Shown here piece by piece: positions 12,326-24,537 of a stretch of 64,000 nt of DNA (position 1 is the stretch's first letter; each line of letters starts with the position of its first letter). The DNA is from Lota lota (Eukaryota; Chordata; Actinopteri; Gadiformes; Lotidae). The translations under genes and the position numbers were made by a program. Location: the NCBI GenBank assembly GCA_026745465.1, contig JACYXH010000398.1:173335-237334 (forward strand), given 5' to 3'. The notes under the pieces are model-generated. The model ran no database searches. It was given only the letters and a program-made list of their open reading frames with translations, and had not been told where the DNA came from.

Positions 12326-12642
12326 ATACACTTATAAACATATCCCCTGTATTTCCTGTGGTTACCGTTTTTTGATGAGCCAATCACAAAATGCCTACTC
12401 CACCTCTTAAGCTGATCAACAGGTGGGATGTGATACCTGGGTGAGATTGGCACACAGACCAGTAGGTCTGTGGAGAATCTATTGTTTGACTGACACGTCA
12501 AAGAAGGCCATTTGATGCTAATCCAAACCCCCACATGCTGTTAAAAAAAAACAGTAAAATGTAAGTAAAATATCTTAATTCAAATGAAGTGCACAATCAA
12601 TACATTTACAGACATTTTCATTAATGGTTTTGCAGAGAGAGT

Positions 12643-12933
12643 TGTTGCGGAGTGTGTGTGGATGATGGCTGGTTCAAGCAGCCTCACCTGGCCCGAGTCA
12701 GACTGATTGGACTCTGGGGATGGGTGAGGCTGCACACCTGTTGTACATTGAGTAATCAATGTGCACAGGTTAAGCCAGCCTCCACCACACACACTCAAGG
12801 AGATCCCCTGCATGGCAATGTGGAGCACCAGGTCATGTATCTACAAATCTTTCAATAAACCGGCTTCCAACACCACCACCCTGCGTCCTTGTCTGGAGGA
12901 GCCCAGTAAAAGTCACCTTGGTGGCGTGTAACA
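12643..12933 (+). mobile_element. LTR-like element, copy A
   Basis: Begins TGTTGCGGAGTG and ends GGCGTGTAACA, with CAATAAA near the 3' third. It is the same family as the solo LTR at 55388-55757 (shared GATGGCTGGTT, CAGCCTCACCTGG, CAGACTGATTGGA). No convincing target-site duplication remains. Confidence 0.6.
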
Positions 12934-13342
12934 ATGTCCAAATCCAAATGGTTCACTCTCACAACTACACAAGTGTCACGTGACTTTAGCTAGTAATTAA
13001 AATGTAATAAAATGTAAGACAAAAATATAATACTAAAACATTTTCTCTCAAAGACAAGTGGTTCCTCTCACCCAACATCTCCACCTTCATATCTCCTTAT
13101 AAACATTCCCTGTACCTCTTCCTTGGTGGTCGCCCAAGAGAGGTGGAGCTTGGACACAAGCCAAGGTTACCCATCATATTCCCAGGACAAGACCTCACAG
13201 AGCACACCTCACACATCTGTCAACACCTGGCTTGGCTTTGCTCTGTGAGCCATATATAGAATAACAATGTGAGGATTTATCACGTTCTCCTGTGAAAGCT
13301 GGCATCAGGAGAGAATCAGACAGGTGTATTTCCTCCACTAGT

Positions 13343-13435
13343 TCATGAGTTTGAGTCATCACATTCACCTTCAGGTTGATCCGGGATTTCTAGAACTGGC
13401 ATTACTTTGTCTTCTGCAATGTCATTACCCATCAA
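13343..13435 (-). pseudogene. Ty3/Gypsy-like protease-end fragment, copy A
   Basis: The minus strand reads MGNDIAEDKVMPVLEI and ends DDSNS-stop. The GNDIA block is typical of the end of the aspartic-protease region of fish Ty3/Gypsy polyproteins. The longer copy at 41055-41240 supports this. It directly adjoins the terminal exon of gene 2. Confidence 0.5.
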
Positions 13436-13546
13436 TAGTGGAACACGGCCTGTAGGCTGACTGGGAGGTGGAGGGGATGGACTGGGAGGCGCCAATGTCT
13501 CCTGATGAAGACCGGGGGTTATTCTTCAGGATGTCCTGTGAGTTCA

Positions 13547-16500
13547 TCAAAAAAAATTAAAAAAAATAAAAAAAATAAAAATAAAATAAAAATAAACATC
13601 ATCATGATCATCCGTAGTTACAGCAGGGATAGTTATGATATGTTCTTGTAGGTCCCTGGTTGGTTCAGGACTGTCACTGGACATTAGCGGTGTCGTTTCT
13701 CTGTGTGGTCATGATGACTTTTTACAAAGTGAAACATATGGAATAAGAACTCAGTGAACTATCTCTCCCGTTCCTGTATAAAATAAAATAAAATGAGAAT
13801 AAAATATTAACATTGGGTTCATTACAAGGTCATCATCTAATAACTCCACCACTGCCAGCTAGGTTCACACATATTATTGTGTCCTGTATACAACCAGTAA
13901 TAACACTTACCTTCTCACAACTTAGATCATCCAATTCTATATAGAGATAAACAATACAGCAACATGTCAGGACAGCAGTCACTATCATTCAGCATTACCA
14001 TGATACATGTTAGTTTAGTGTAACATGATACATGTTAGTTTAATGAAACATGATACATGTTAGAGTTTATTGTAACGTTTACCTCCCAGGACTATGAGTG
14101 ATATTATGAAAAATATGCATCCTATTATTATGAACTAATCAATATATTCTATACATGTAGAATCAGTTTAATCAGTTCCTGGTTTCCACTCTGAATTAGC
14201 CTCTACACAGAAGAACATCTTGACAGACTGAATAAGTGTAGGGAGACGGCTGCCATTATCGTGGTTAAACAAGGACAAAGTGATGGAAGCGTGCTTCCAC
14301 ACCAGAGCTGTTTGGTCCGTTTGAATCTAACCCTGGAGTTTTCTATAATATAATATCTAGAGGATGTTGTTCAGTAGGTCTGCCACTCTGGTCCCTCTGC
14401 TAGGTAGGCTCTGACTCTCTGCTACTATTAGTTAAAATGTTTTCAATCACAGCCATATAATATAATTTGGTGTGAGTCAGTTACTCTTGCAAATCACTGG
14501 ATATAAATAAATGATCTATAACTCATTTACAAAGTGAAACACATGGAATAAGAACTTACCAGCGTAGTCCCTCTCCCACTCCCTCTCCCGTTTGTTTAAA
14601 ATAAAATAAAATGTGAATAAAATATTAACACTGGGTTCTTTACAAGGTCATCATCTAATAACTCCACCACTGCCAGCTAGGTTCACACATATTATTGTGT
14701 TCTGTATCCAACCAGTAATAACACTTACCTTGACACGTCTTCGATAAACCAATGCTATATAGACATAAACAATACAGCAACATGTCAGGACAGCAGTCAC
14801 TATCATTCAGCACAACCATGATACATGTTAGCTTAATATAACCATGATACATGTTAGAGTTGAATGTAACACGATACATGTTAGAGTTGAATGTAACACG
14901 ATACATGTTAGAGTTGAATGTACCATGATACATGTTAGTTTAATGTAACCTTGATACATGTTAGAGTTGAATGTAACATGATATATGTTAGAGTTGAATG
15001 TAACATGATACATGTTAGAGTTTAATGTAACATGATACATGTTAGAGTTTAATGTAACATGATACATGTTAATTTAATAAAACGCTTACCTCCTATGATT
15101 GATGTCATTACTAATAAGAACAATCCTATTATTATGAACATAATAGTAACATATTTAATACATGTAGAATCAGTTGAATCAGTTCCTGGTTTTATCTGCA
15201 CCCCTCCCACAGAATCACATCTGAAATGATAAGGACAAAACCCCATGTTTAGTTCTAAGGTAGTATAGTGTATATACGTTCTTAGGGTATGATAGAGATA
15301 TGGTGTTGGGACTCCTGGTCCAAAGGTACTGGGTTCGATCCCCAATGTCCACGACCTACCTGTAGGCCTACAGGTAGGTTCTTGAGCTAGATGCCTAACC
15401 CCTACCTGCTCCTAATGACCTGTATCTACCTGTGTCTGAATTCACTGTACATCGCTTTGGAGAAAATGACTAAATAGTAAATAATATTTATTGTCAAGCA
15501 TTAATTACTTTTACAATTTGTATGATTAACTAGAAGAGTAAATGTTATAACATTATGACTATTTTATGTATTCTGAGAACAGGCAAATAAAAGCCACACC
15601 AGTACATCATATTTGCCCAGGCCTAATTCTAAAACATTGCATTATTATACTGTATATATAGATTGTTAAATTAACTCCACTTACATCGTGTGGGGTTGGC
15701 ATGACGACGTGCCATTTGAGAATGTTCCATAAGTACATCGAAGGCACTCTGGGTCTTTATCTGCTGTTCCTGTATGAATATACATGTTTTATTGAACCAC
15801 GACTGTTCTTAGATGTGGTGTGAACATTTGTGACAACATCTTTGTTTTTGTTTTTATCGGTTAACAGTTAAAATATCACAAGCGCAAATTCACCAACATC
15901 GTAGGAAAAAGAAAATCGAGAATTGAAATTCAAAGGAGTTGCTGGCTATTGAGTCATTGCCAGACTGTTGTAGATGATCATGGAGTAACTTACACACTAA
16001 TGCATTCAATGGTAAGAAGCTGGATGGGCCCTTATAGGGCTGAATAGATTACAGCAGATGTCAATTTTTTTTAACAATTTAGCTATAATTAATGTTGACA
16101 TACAGTATATATGTTAACACCAACCTCTTTGACCGATGTATTGACCAGGACTGCAGCTCAGATGGTGTCTCTGAGCGGCCATACATCCTCTGTTAGAGTC
16201 ACTACAGAAGTATCCATCCAGGGGCTCACACAGAGCATCTGATGTTGATGTACACGACTTCTTCACCTTCAGGCCCAGACCTGTCAATCACAACAGTCAC
16301 AGAGGAACCGGAGAGAATGAGAAGGTTGTCTGAGGAAGCATTTGATTTGAATAACTTGATAGGAAAAGCAGGTGATTATTCAGTGCATTTGAGGGACATT
16401 TAGGTATCTTTAACCCTCATTAATCCTAAACTCATGTTTCTCATTCATGCCCTGACATGTCATTGTATTCATGGTCTTTTTTTTTAAGGGGGAAAGGGTT

Positions 16501-16973
16501 TTAAATTACATGTGTACATATCACTGAGCCATCAGGGTTTTAAACCGGGATATTTGTAATATTACCAAGGGGTTTGTGAAATAATAAGATGAAAAGTGAA
16601 AATGTACCTGCATCACAAGTTCTACATGAAAAGCATTGGTCACGCTCATTGTAGCCATTTTGGAATGTACCTTCTGTGCAAGGTGCACATGATGTACTTG
16701 TGTCTTCTGTGCAATGTCTATTAACATGCATTCCTGTTGGACAGAAAACAATGGACTGGTTGAAGTTTGTTACAAATTCATTTGTATTTCTTCAGGTAAT
16801 TTTTTCATTCATATATTTAACAACAGTTCAGAAATGTGGCTCTTACCAGGAAGACATAAAGGGCAACATTCATTTCCCACTCTGTACTCATCCCATGGAC
16901 AAATTGCTGATGCAATAGCATGATGGCCAATTAAATGAGAGAAACCTAAACATATGAACACGAGGGGCTCCAT
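13547..16973 (-). CDS. tnfrsf14-like: Gene 2: TNFRSF14 (HVEM)-like receptor, altered C-terminus
   Basis: Exons: 16973-16847 (signal MEPLVFICLGF, CRD1 CPWDEYRVGNECCP), 16733-16608 (126 nt), 16280-16125 (156 nt, ending SCSPGQYIGQRG), 15769-15685 (85 nt, TADKDPECLRCTYGTF, SNGTSSCQPHT), 15220-15090 (131 nt, CDSVGGVQIKPGTD and span TIMFIIIGLFLLVMTSIIGG), 14754-14729 (26 nt, ALVYRRRVK), 14584-14560 (25 nt, weak acceptor) and 13698-13547. Phases are 1,1,1,2,1,0,1, and the sum is 828 nt, about 275 residues. CRD order and the PGQ..GTxxKDxECLxC block match HVEM, a receptor for TNF-family and Ig-family ligands. The terminal exon starts ETTPLMSSDSPEPTRDLQEH but runs into an A-rich insertion that encodes VYFYFIFIFFIFFNFF before the stop. 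The upstream 5'UTR acceptor is mutated (AG to TG at 17014-17015). A degenerate extra cassette lies at 13911-14202. I see no canonical TRAF-binding motif. Confidence 0.8.
13550..13598. repeat. A-rich insertion inside the gene 2 terminal exon
   Basis: Runs of A broken by single T residues. In gene 4 (41.39-41.41 kb) the corresponding place reads GGATCCAGGCTCTGG, so this is an insertion/replacement specific to gene 2. On the minus strand it reads as Phe/Ile/Tyr codons followed by TGA. Confidence 0.8.
13911..14202 (-). pseudogene. Decayed transmembrane/tail cassette of gene 2
   Basis: Transmembrane exon 14202-14083: homologous to the gene 4 cassette exons (EANSEWKPGTD) but with an in-frame TAA in the TDSTDST stretch and a second stop after EYID. 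The 26-nt exon 13936-13911 (ELDDLSCEK) is open with both splice sites, but the following small exon near 13.75 kb has lost its donor. Short 25/26-bp repeats lie between the first two exons (about 13.99-14.06 kb). Confidence 0.7.
14815..15075. repeat. 25/26-bp minisatellite in intron 5 of gene 2
   Basis: About 9-10 units of the ATGATACATGTTAG family, here mostly the 27-28-bp form with an extra GAG (TTAGAGTT). It starts 14 nt inside the transmembrane-exon donor. Confidence 0.9.
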
Positions 16974-17392
16974 GATATGCAGTTTGACTTGATCCCTTGA
17001 ATTTCCAAAGTATCAGGGGAGAGATAAAAAAAAAAGTGTTAATAAAGATGCGCCGATGATTGAAGTTTTGATACAGTGGTTAATACATAATATAGTATAT
17101 GGTCATATTATATTATGTTATCTTACATATTAATGTTTTTTTTGTATGTGTGTTTTTGTTGTGTGTGTGTGTAAGTTTTGATACAGTGGTTGTACGCTGC
17201 CTGCTGCACGGTGGTGCCGTGTTTCCATCTCATGTTTAAAAAGACATTTTGAAAAGTCGCAATTAAGAAGAAAAAATTGATTAAAGGTGTGTTTCGATCC
17301 AATGGTTTGGAGCGAATAAACCAGGCTACGCGAAGTTACGTAGGTAATTATACACAGTAGTAGAGGTTATGATGCGAACACGAATCAAAGTC

Positions 17393-17630
17393 CACTTCAC
17401 CTCTGAATCAAGTGAAAATGTAACAAAGTATCAACTTCACCTCTGAATCAAGTGAAAATGTAACAAAGTATCAACTTCACCTTTGAATCAAGTGAAAATG
17501 TAACAAAGTATCAACTTCACCTCTGAATCAAGTAAAAATGTAACAAAGTATCAACTTCACCTCTGAATCAAGTGAAAATGTAACAAGTATCAACTTCACC
17601 TCTGAATCAAGTGAAAATGTAACAAAACTT
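17393..17630. repeat. 40-bp tandem repeat, about 6 copies (copy B)
   Basis: Same unit as at 6608-6845, with AAAGTATC in place of AAAGTATA. Confidence 0.95.
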
Positions 17631-19043
17631 CCATATCATCACTGCCATGCAGCTCCTCTAAAAGGATTGAAGTTCCGCATTACAAAAGCACGACAGCAGT
17701 TAATAAAAATCTTGAGACAAGGAGGTGAAATCAAGTTTAAATTATAGTGTTAGCCACGTTTGTATGTTACTTAACACCTTTTCTATCACCCAAATTAATA
17801 TACAGTTTGAAAATATTAAACGTAGTTGTGAGGCCTCGTCAGAAGATCTCCGCTCACATAAAAGGCCATGAGGGAGGCTGTAGTGACTCCAAGGAATGAC
17901 CCAAACGCTGTCCCTCTGCAGGACATGGGCCGTCCATCCTGACATGACATAATCAACATCGAACGTGCTTTAAGAGCTGGGGCGGACAGCGGAAGTTAAA
18001 ATGGGAACCAAGCTGCTTCTGTGTTGCTGAGCCACGTCATGGAAGAGATTAAAGTTGGTTTGTCCTCTGTCGTTCATATGGCTGTCTGACAGCTAATTTG
18101 CTATATTTGTTAAGGTATCAACATTTTTAAAAGGGAAATATGGAAAAAACTAAGTGGTTAATTGGTGGGGACACGTCATATAATAGGTTAAAGTTGGGTT
18201 GACCTCTGTGGGTCACATAGTCGGACAGCTATTGAATCTTGAAATATTTGAGACCCATTGAAATTTAAATGTTGAATGTTTATTGTAGTACATGCATTGT
18301 GGGTTGAACGGACACTTTCCGCAAACTGGAAATACTAAACACATTTAGCCAGGTTTAGGTTAACTTTTCCTACATTCAAATGAGTCGCAATCAGACGTGA
18401 CAGAATTCGTCCTCCATACACATAAGGGCTGTTTAGCCTGGAGGACTGCGTGTAGGCCTGGACACAATGAGTAGGCCCTAGGCCTACATGAGGTCTGCAC
18501 CTGGAGTTATGGCACTATTGGACCCTCAGAGGGATGGGAGTGTTCAGCAGCTGAGACACAGGGTACCGCATTGGTTCTCAATGTGTGGCCGAAAATGGTG
18601 ATGCACTTAAAGTTTGCCTCATAATGACAGAAAGAGCCTCCATTGTAATAGGTGTCACTTTATACAAGAACAGATTCAATTCATCAAATCATGTCTTTAA
18701 TATAATGGTATCAAATATGCCACGCTGTCCAGTGGGTCAAAGGGGAGAGCACCCAAAGAAATCCAATATTAAAGTTCCATCATCCAATAACCAAACGATA
18801 TCTAGAAGTCGATGCAGCCTAATGAACATAGCTCAACTGAGACATTATATTTGGGATAGGCCAAACTTTATTTATTTATTAACAATTCTTCTTGAAAGTA
18901 CTTCCGCTAGTTGATGCTGTCACTTAAAAAAAAAATACTATTTTAAGTGTCCCCTCATCTGCTGATTTGAATGCTCCATAAAAAAGCGTCTGATAGTTTG
19001 ATAGTTGACAACAATGCGTTCTTTACTAAAAGAGCCTTGAAAT

Positions 19044-20174
19044 CAGAGGCGAATCTAGGACCACGCCTTTAGGGGTCTCCGCCCCTAATGGGAGTGGGAC
19101 ATGCATACAGGGCCTCGCTAAGTGTTCAACCCCCATGCTAAATGACTCACTGGATAACAATTAATACATTCACATTGTTCTATATATTATATTTTAATTT
19201 ATATTTTAATCTACAACAATAATAATTTTAAATTAATTACTACTAAGTTCAGTAACGTGGGTTTTACACCACAAAATATGTTTCAAGAAAAATGGAATAT
19301 GCTGTTTGCAAAAGTATTCAATCCCTTCTTTCACTTTGCTAAACCGCAATTAAATTGCATCCACAAAGTTACCTTTAGAAGCAACCTAATTAGTTGGGTG
19401 GTCTGTTGTAGTGTATAATAATAATGGTTCAGAATGAAAGAGAGGACCCTTAGTTAATGAAAAGGGAGGCAAAGATTCAATCATAATGACAGAAATAAAA
19501 TAAAAGCAAAGCAGATATAAGGAGAAATGTACACAACATTGTTTCATCTCTGAACTCCATGGGGACAGTCCACCCTATCCTCAAGAAATTAAAAAAGAAT
19601 CATACAATACAGATATTGTCAAATCAGGCCCTCCCTCCAATCTGTGCACCTGGGCAAGAAGCAACAGGTAAGATAAAACGATCTCAGACTAAAAACCAGT
19701 TCAGTGGCTGCTATAAAAAAATAGTGCATGAGTCACATTTTCTGAATGCTGTACAAGTATGGCCTGTATGGCATTAGGACATGAAGAAGCCATTACTTTT
19801 CCTAAAAAGGCAGGGAAAACTCAGCGATGATCCAGCTTGGAGTGGCAGTGATCCAGTTCAAGCCTTGCTTTGAATGCTATGAAGAGTCTGTGCTGACACT
19901 TGAAAAAACGCCATCTACAAGTGAAGTCCATGCAACTTCATTTGCCAATTTGCACACAACTGCGAGTCACAGTAATAACGACCAATTTGAGCAAACCTGT
20001 CACAACAAAGTTTCCACTTTAAACTGCGCCGTGAAATTCACTACCAACTACTTAAATTTAATTGGAAAATAAAAATAAAGATATTGAATAATAATTACAA
20101 TATTTTTGTAGGGGTGCTGATATAAAATGTAGGAGTGCTTGAGAACCCCTAAAAAGTTTCTAAAATCGCCACTG
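19044..20174. mobile_element. Nonautonomous hAT-like element, copy B
   Basis: Left end CAGAGGCGAATCTAGG, right end CTAAAATCGCCACTG: the terminal inverted repeats start CAGNGGCGA, as in hAT elements. Flanks CTTGAAAT and CTGGAAAT form an 8-bp target duplication with one mismatch. Small open frames inside match no transposase that I recognise. Confidence 0.65.
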
Positions 20175-20477
20175 CTGGAAATGGGACAATTGTTAAACAT
20201 TCATTCTTTCCGTGGCACAATTCGTCCTCATATTTCAACAGGATGGATGACTGCAAGGTTTAAATTAAACCTTTGACACGTTTGCGTTGATTTTTGTTTC
20301 TCTGGTTTAAAAAACAGAAACAATTTAAATGAACCTACACTGATTTAATTTCCATTAAAGGCAGGTACCATCAACGTATCACTATTTATAAATGTCATAC
20401 TTTGATAGACAACCTTAATTTATACACCAATGACGAAGATATTAGATTTGACTTACAGAGCGTTTAGATGACCTTAC

Positions 20478-20605
20478 TTTAATTGAGAGCGTCGTAACTT
20501 TCAGGTTGCAGACGAATCAAACAACTCACACAGGTGACAAAACCTAACCCTTACCATCATGAATATTCATGAGGTGTTGCCGCTATACACGCCTTCTCAT
20601 TGGTC
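20478..20605 (-). promoter_or_regulatory. Promoter-like module and 5'UTR exon for gene 2
   Basis: ATTGG at 20599-20603, palindrome TCATGAATATTCATGA at 20557-20572 (outer two pairs lost relative to copy A), donor AAA|GTAAGG at 20478/20477. It lies 3.5 kb upstream of the gene 2 ATG. Confidence 0.5.
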
Positions 20606-21573
20606 GAATTTGTTAGGTGCCCCTTAATGGAATTGCATAAAATAAGAAAACAAATATATATATGAGGTCTGAATATATGCAGTAAAAATGTCTGCAGTTA
20701 AAACGTTTCACCCCACTGTTTTTATTTATTTATTTATTTTTTCCTCAAGGTTGGTCCCGTCCTATTTTCATTCCTCAATCCCGATGTTGGATTCGCGCGC
20801 TGATCGACGGATTGCTGCGTGCGCGCCGCGGTGCACCGGCTACGTCTCGCACGTCGCCGTGGCGTGCACGGACAGTAATGTGTGCGCTGCGGTGAAAGGA
20901 GCCGGACGGCAAGGTCCGCACCTCGGATTGTGTTTAGCGTTAAACTGCGATGTTTTCACATTGTGAATGAGGATACAAATCAATCCTTTCCCTGCATAAT
21001 CAATCGAAATGAATGCACTGCAAAACACAGCAGCTTGTTCAAACTTGAACATGAGTTTTTACTGGTGCACAGCAGATCAACACCGGGGCACGTACCCCTA
21101 TAAAGGGGTCTAGCGACGCTATGTCCTGGATATGGTAATATCCGGTGTCCCCATATATCCCCATATACCCCCAATATCCCCATGGTAATGAAGGGGAATG
21201 CCCAGAGGTCCTCGATAAAATCAAATAACCAACTGGCGAGATAAAAAAAATGGCTAAGTGTTGGCTAGAAAGTGTTTGCTTATCCACTATAAGCAAGGTA
21301 CATTGCTCACTGCCATTCACCCCACTTTGACGCGACAAATAGGCTGCTTTTGGTCCACAGGTCACTCTGTCCTTGTCACCAAGGTCACTGGAGCTTTAGT
21401 TCGTTATTGGGAGTTCCCAACTGCCAATCTAGCTGTGTCAACCTGTCCAACCCGTCCAGCAGTCGGAGCGGTTAGGGAAGGCTGCACACCAGGAGCTCTG
21501 AGAGGAACACTCCTGTACCTTAGAGATCCAAGAGGCGGATTATTTAGTTTTCACTGTCTCTTGATCATCATCA

Positions 21574-21803
<230 letters not shown>

Positions 21804-23932
21804 CTGGAAGAGAAGGCAGAAGAGAGTCAGGACATACAGCCAGCCTCCACATGCAGCAACACTCTGCCTGAAGACTGAAGCCCAGTGGAGCAGCTCCGCA
21901 GCTGGCTATTCTCAGGTGGAGATGAGATCACAACCAGACACACAACCAGTCACAACCAGAGACACAAACAGACACACAACCAGGCACACACAACCAGACA
22001 CAAAACCAGACACACAAAGACCCACAACAAGACACACACAACCAGAGACATAAAGACCCACAACCAACTTATTAGCTATGTACCCATAATGATTATTAGT
22101 GTCAGATAACACAAGAAGTAACTTGATATTGTTCATAATGTTCATAAAGGAGGTGGTTTACATGTCTCAACATCCCCAAACTCCTGTTCCAAGTGTGTCC
22201 TGCAAAACACCGTTAGCAGTCAGCCATTTTGTGTTGTGTAAGTAGTAAAAATGTATTACCAAATAGTATTATTGAATTCATACCAAAAATATTTTTGTTA
22301 TGATTTCTGAATGTATTTTATAGATGGGAGAAGACCTCAAAGATTGTCTTTGATTCAGCTCCGTTTGAGCAGAAAAGTGTAAATTTGACTAAATATCCAT
22401 TCAAATGTTTTAAGTACATAAGACCATGGCACATATTTATACTGCTCTGTGGATGGATATGGGACGTTTATTTCAAAAACCAAAATTTTTCTTGCATTCC
22501 TTTTGAACATCTTGTTTTGAAAAGACGTTGAAGTTTTTTATTGCTTTTCAAAATTTTGCATTGATTATGTTTTATTTGCTCTGTGTACATTCAATGACTA
22601 ATTAGTTGGGTTACTTCTGTTGACCGATTCTGTGGACCTTCCTCTGAATAGAATTCCTTCATACTGGAGTTGTAAATACTTAATGTACTTTGCACAATGT
22701 CATCATCCAATGTACAGTGTTTTTTTAATATTTGACTTTTAGTTTGACGTTTTTCTTTTACTTGTTTGGCATCGCAGAAACTTGTATTTTATTTGTGCTC
22801 AATGTCGCCTCCTTGTGGTCGTTACGGGGTTGTGCCGTGTTATTTGAGGGCAGTTCTAGGCGGTGGTTCGAAACCGGTCTAGCCTCAGGACGCACATGTC
22901 CCAATAAATCAAATAAAAAAAATCTATTTACCAAAATTGCAGTAAACAAAGCCTTCACGTACTGTTAAAAACAACGAGCGAACAAAAAGCTGCAACAATT
23001 GGGGCTTAACTCAATGAAATAGGAAGCCATTGAACCATGAATTAACATTGAAACAGTAGTTCATTCACGGGCTTCTTTCTACAGACCAAGCCTTGGCATA
23101 TGCTATGGCATAACCTCAACTTTCATCTCTTATTAATGTGTTGCACAGAGCTCCCTTGTCCTCACAAATGTCTGCACTCGGTCGTTTCATCGAGTCGGCG
23201 GCAAAATGAGACGACAGACTAAACGGCCGTTGGCTACGATCGCTTCAACATGAAAGCGGTTAGAAATGTACTTTCTCAAAAGACAAATTCATGAAGTTCA
23301 ATGCATAACAAATGACACGTGCCCGTTGACCAACCTATAAATAAATGACATGCATTGACTTCACCAAACACTTCAATATTATTAGGTTACATTTATGGAA
23401 TTTATTTACAGATTTCAGATATTGGACATGTGTCGTATTTTATTAAAGGGCCCCAATTACACCACCAGGTGTGAGTGTGATTGGCCATTACAAGCCGTTT
23501 GAAATTCTACCTTTTCCTGTGCCTTACTGACATCACAAGTGGGCGTGTCCACCTAGAGGTATGCTGGATAGATCAGTCTACCAGCCTACCCAGTGGACTG
23601 TATCAAATGTTGCTTATCTATCCAGCATACATACACTTATAAACATATGTGGTTACCGTTTTTTGATAAGCCAATCACAAAATGCCTACTCCACCTCTAA
23701 GCTGATCAACAGGTGGGATGTGATACCTGGGTGAGATTGGCACAGACCAGTTGGTCTGTGGAGAATCTATTGTTTGACTGACACGTCAAAGAAGGCCATT
23801 TGATGCTAATCCAAACCCCCACATGCTGTTAAAAAAAAACACCGTAAAATGTAAGTAAAATATCTTAATTCAAATGAAGTGCACAATCAATACATTTACA
23901 GACATTTTCATTAATGGTTTTGCAGAGAGAGT

Positions 23933-24218
23933 AGTTGTGGAGTGTGTGTGGATGATGGCTGGTTCAAGCAGCCTCACCTGGTCAGACTGATTGGACTCTG
24001 GGGCTGGGTGAGGCTGCACACCTGTTGTACATTGAGCAATCAATGTGCAACAGGTTAAGCCAGCCTCCACCACACACACTCAAGGAGATCTCCTGCATGG
24101 CAATGTGGAGCACCAGGTCATGTATCTACAAATCTTTCAATAAACCGGCTTCCAACACCACCACCCTGCGTCCTTGTCTGGAGGAGCCCAGTAAAAGTCA
24201 CCTTGGTGGCGTGTAACA
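23933..24218 (+). mobile_element. LTR-like element, copy B
   Basis: Same family and position as 12643-12933. The first bases are altered (TAGTTGTGG for TGTTGCGG). CAATAAA is retained. Confidence 0.55.
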
Positions 24219-24537
24219 ATGTCCAAATCCAAATGGTTCACTCTCACAACTACACAAGTGTCACGTGACTTTAGCTATTCATTAAAAAGTAATAAAATGT
24301 AAGACAAAAATATAATACTAAAACATTTTCTCTCAAAGACAAGTGGTTCCTCTCACCCAACATCTCCACCTTCATATCTCCTTATAAACATTCCCTGTAC
24401 CTCTTCCTTGGTGGTCGCCCAAGAGAGGTGGAGCTTGGACACAAGCCAAGGTTACCCATCATATTCCCAGGACAAGACCTCACAGAGCACACCTCACACA
24501 TCTGTCAACATATAATAATACTTCTTCTGCAATGTCA

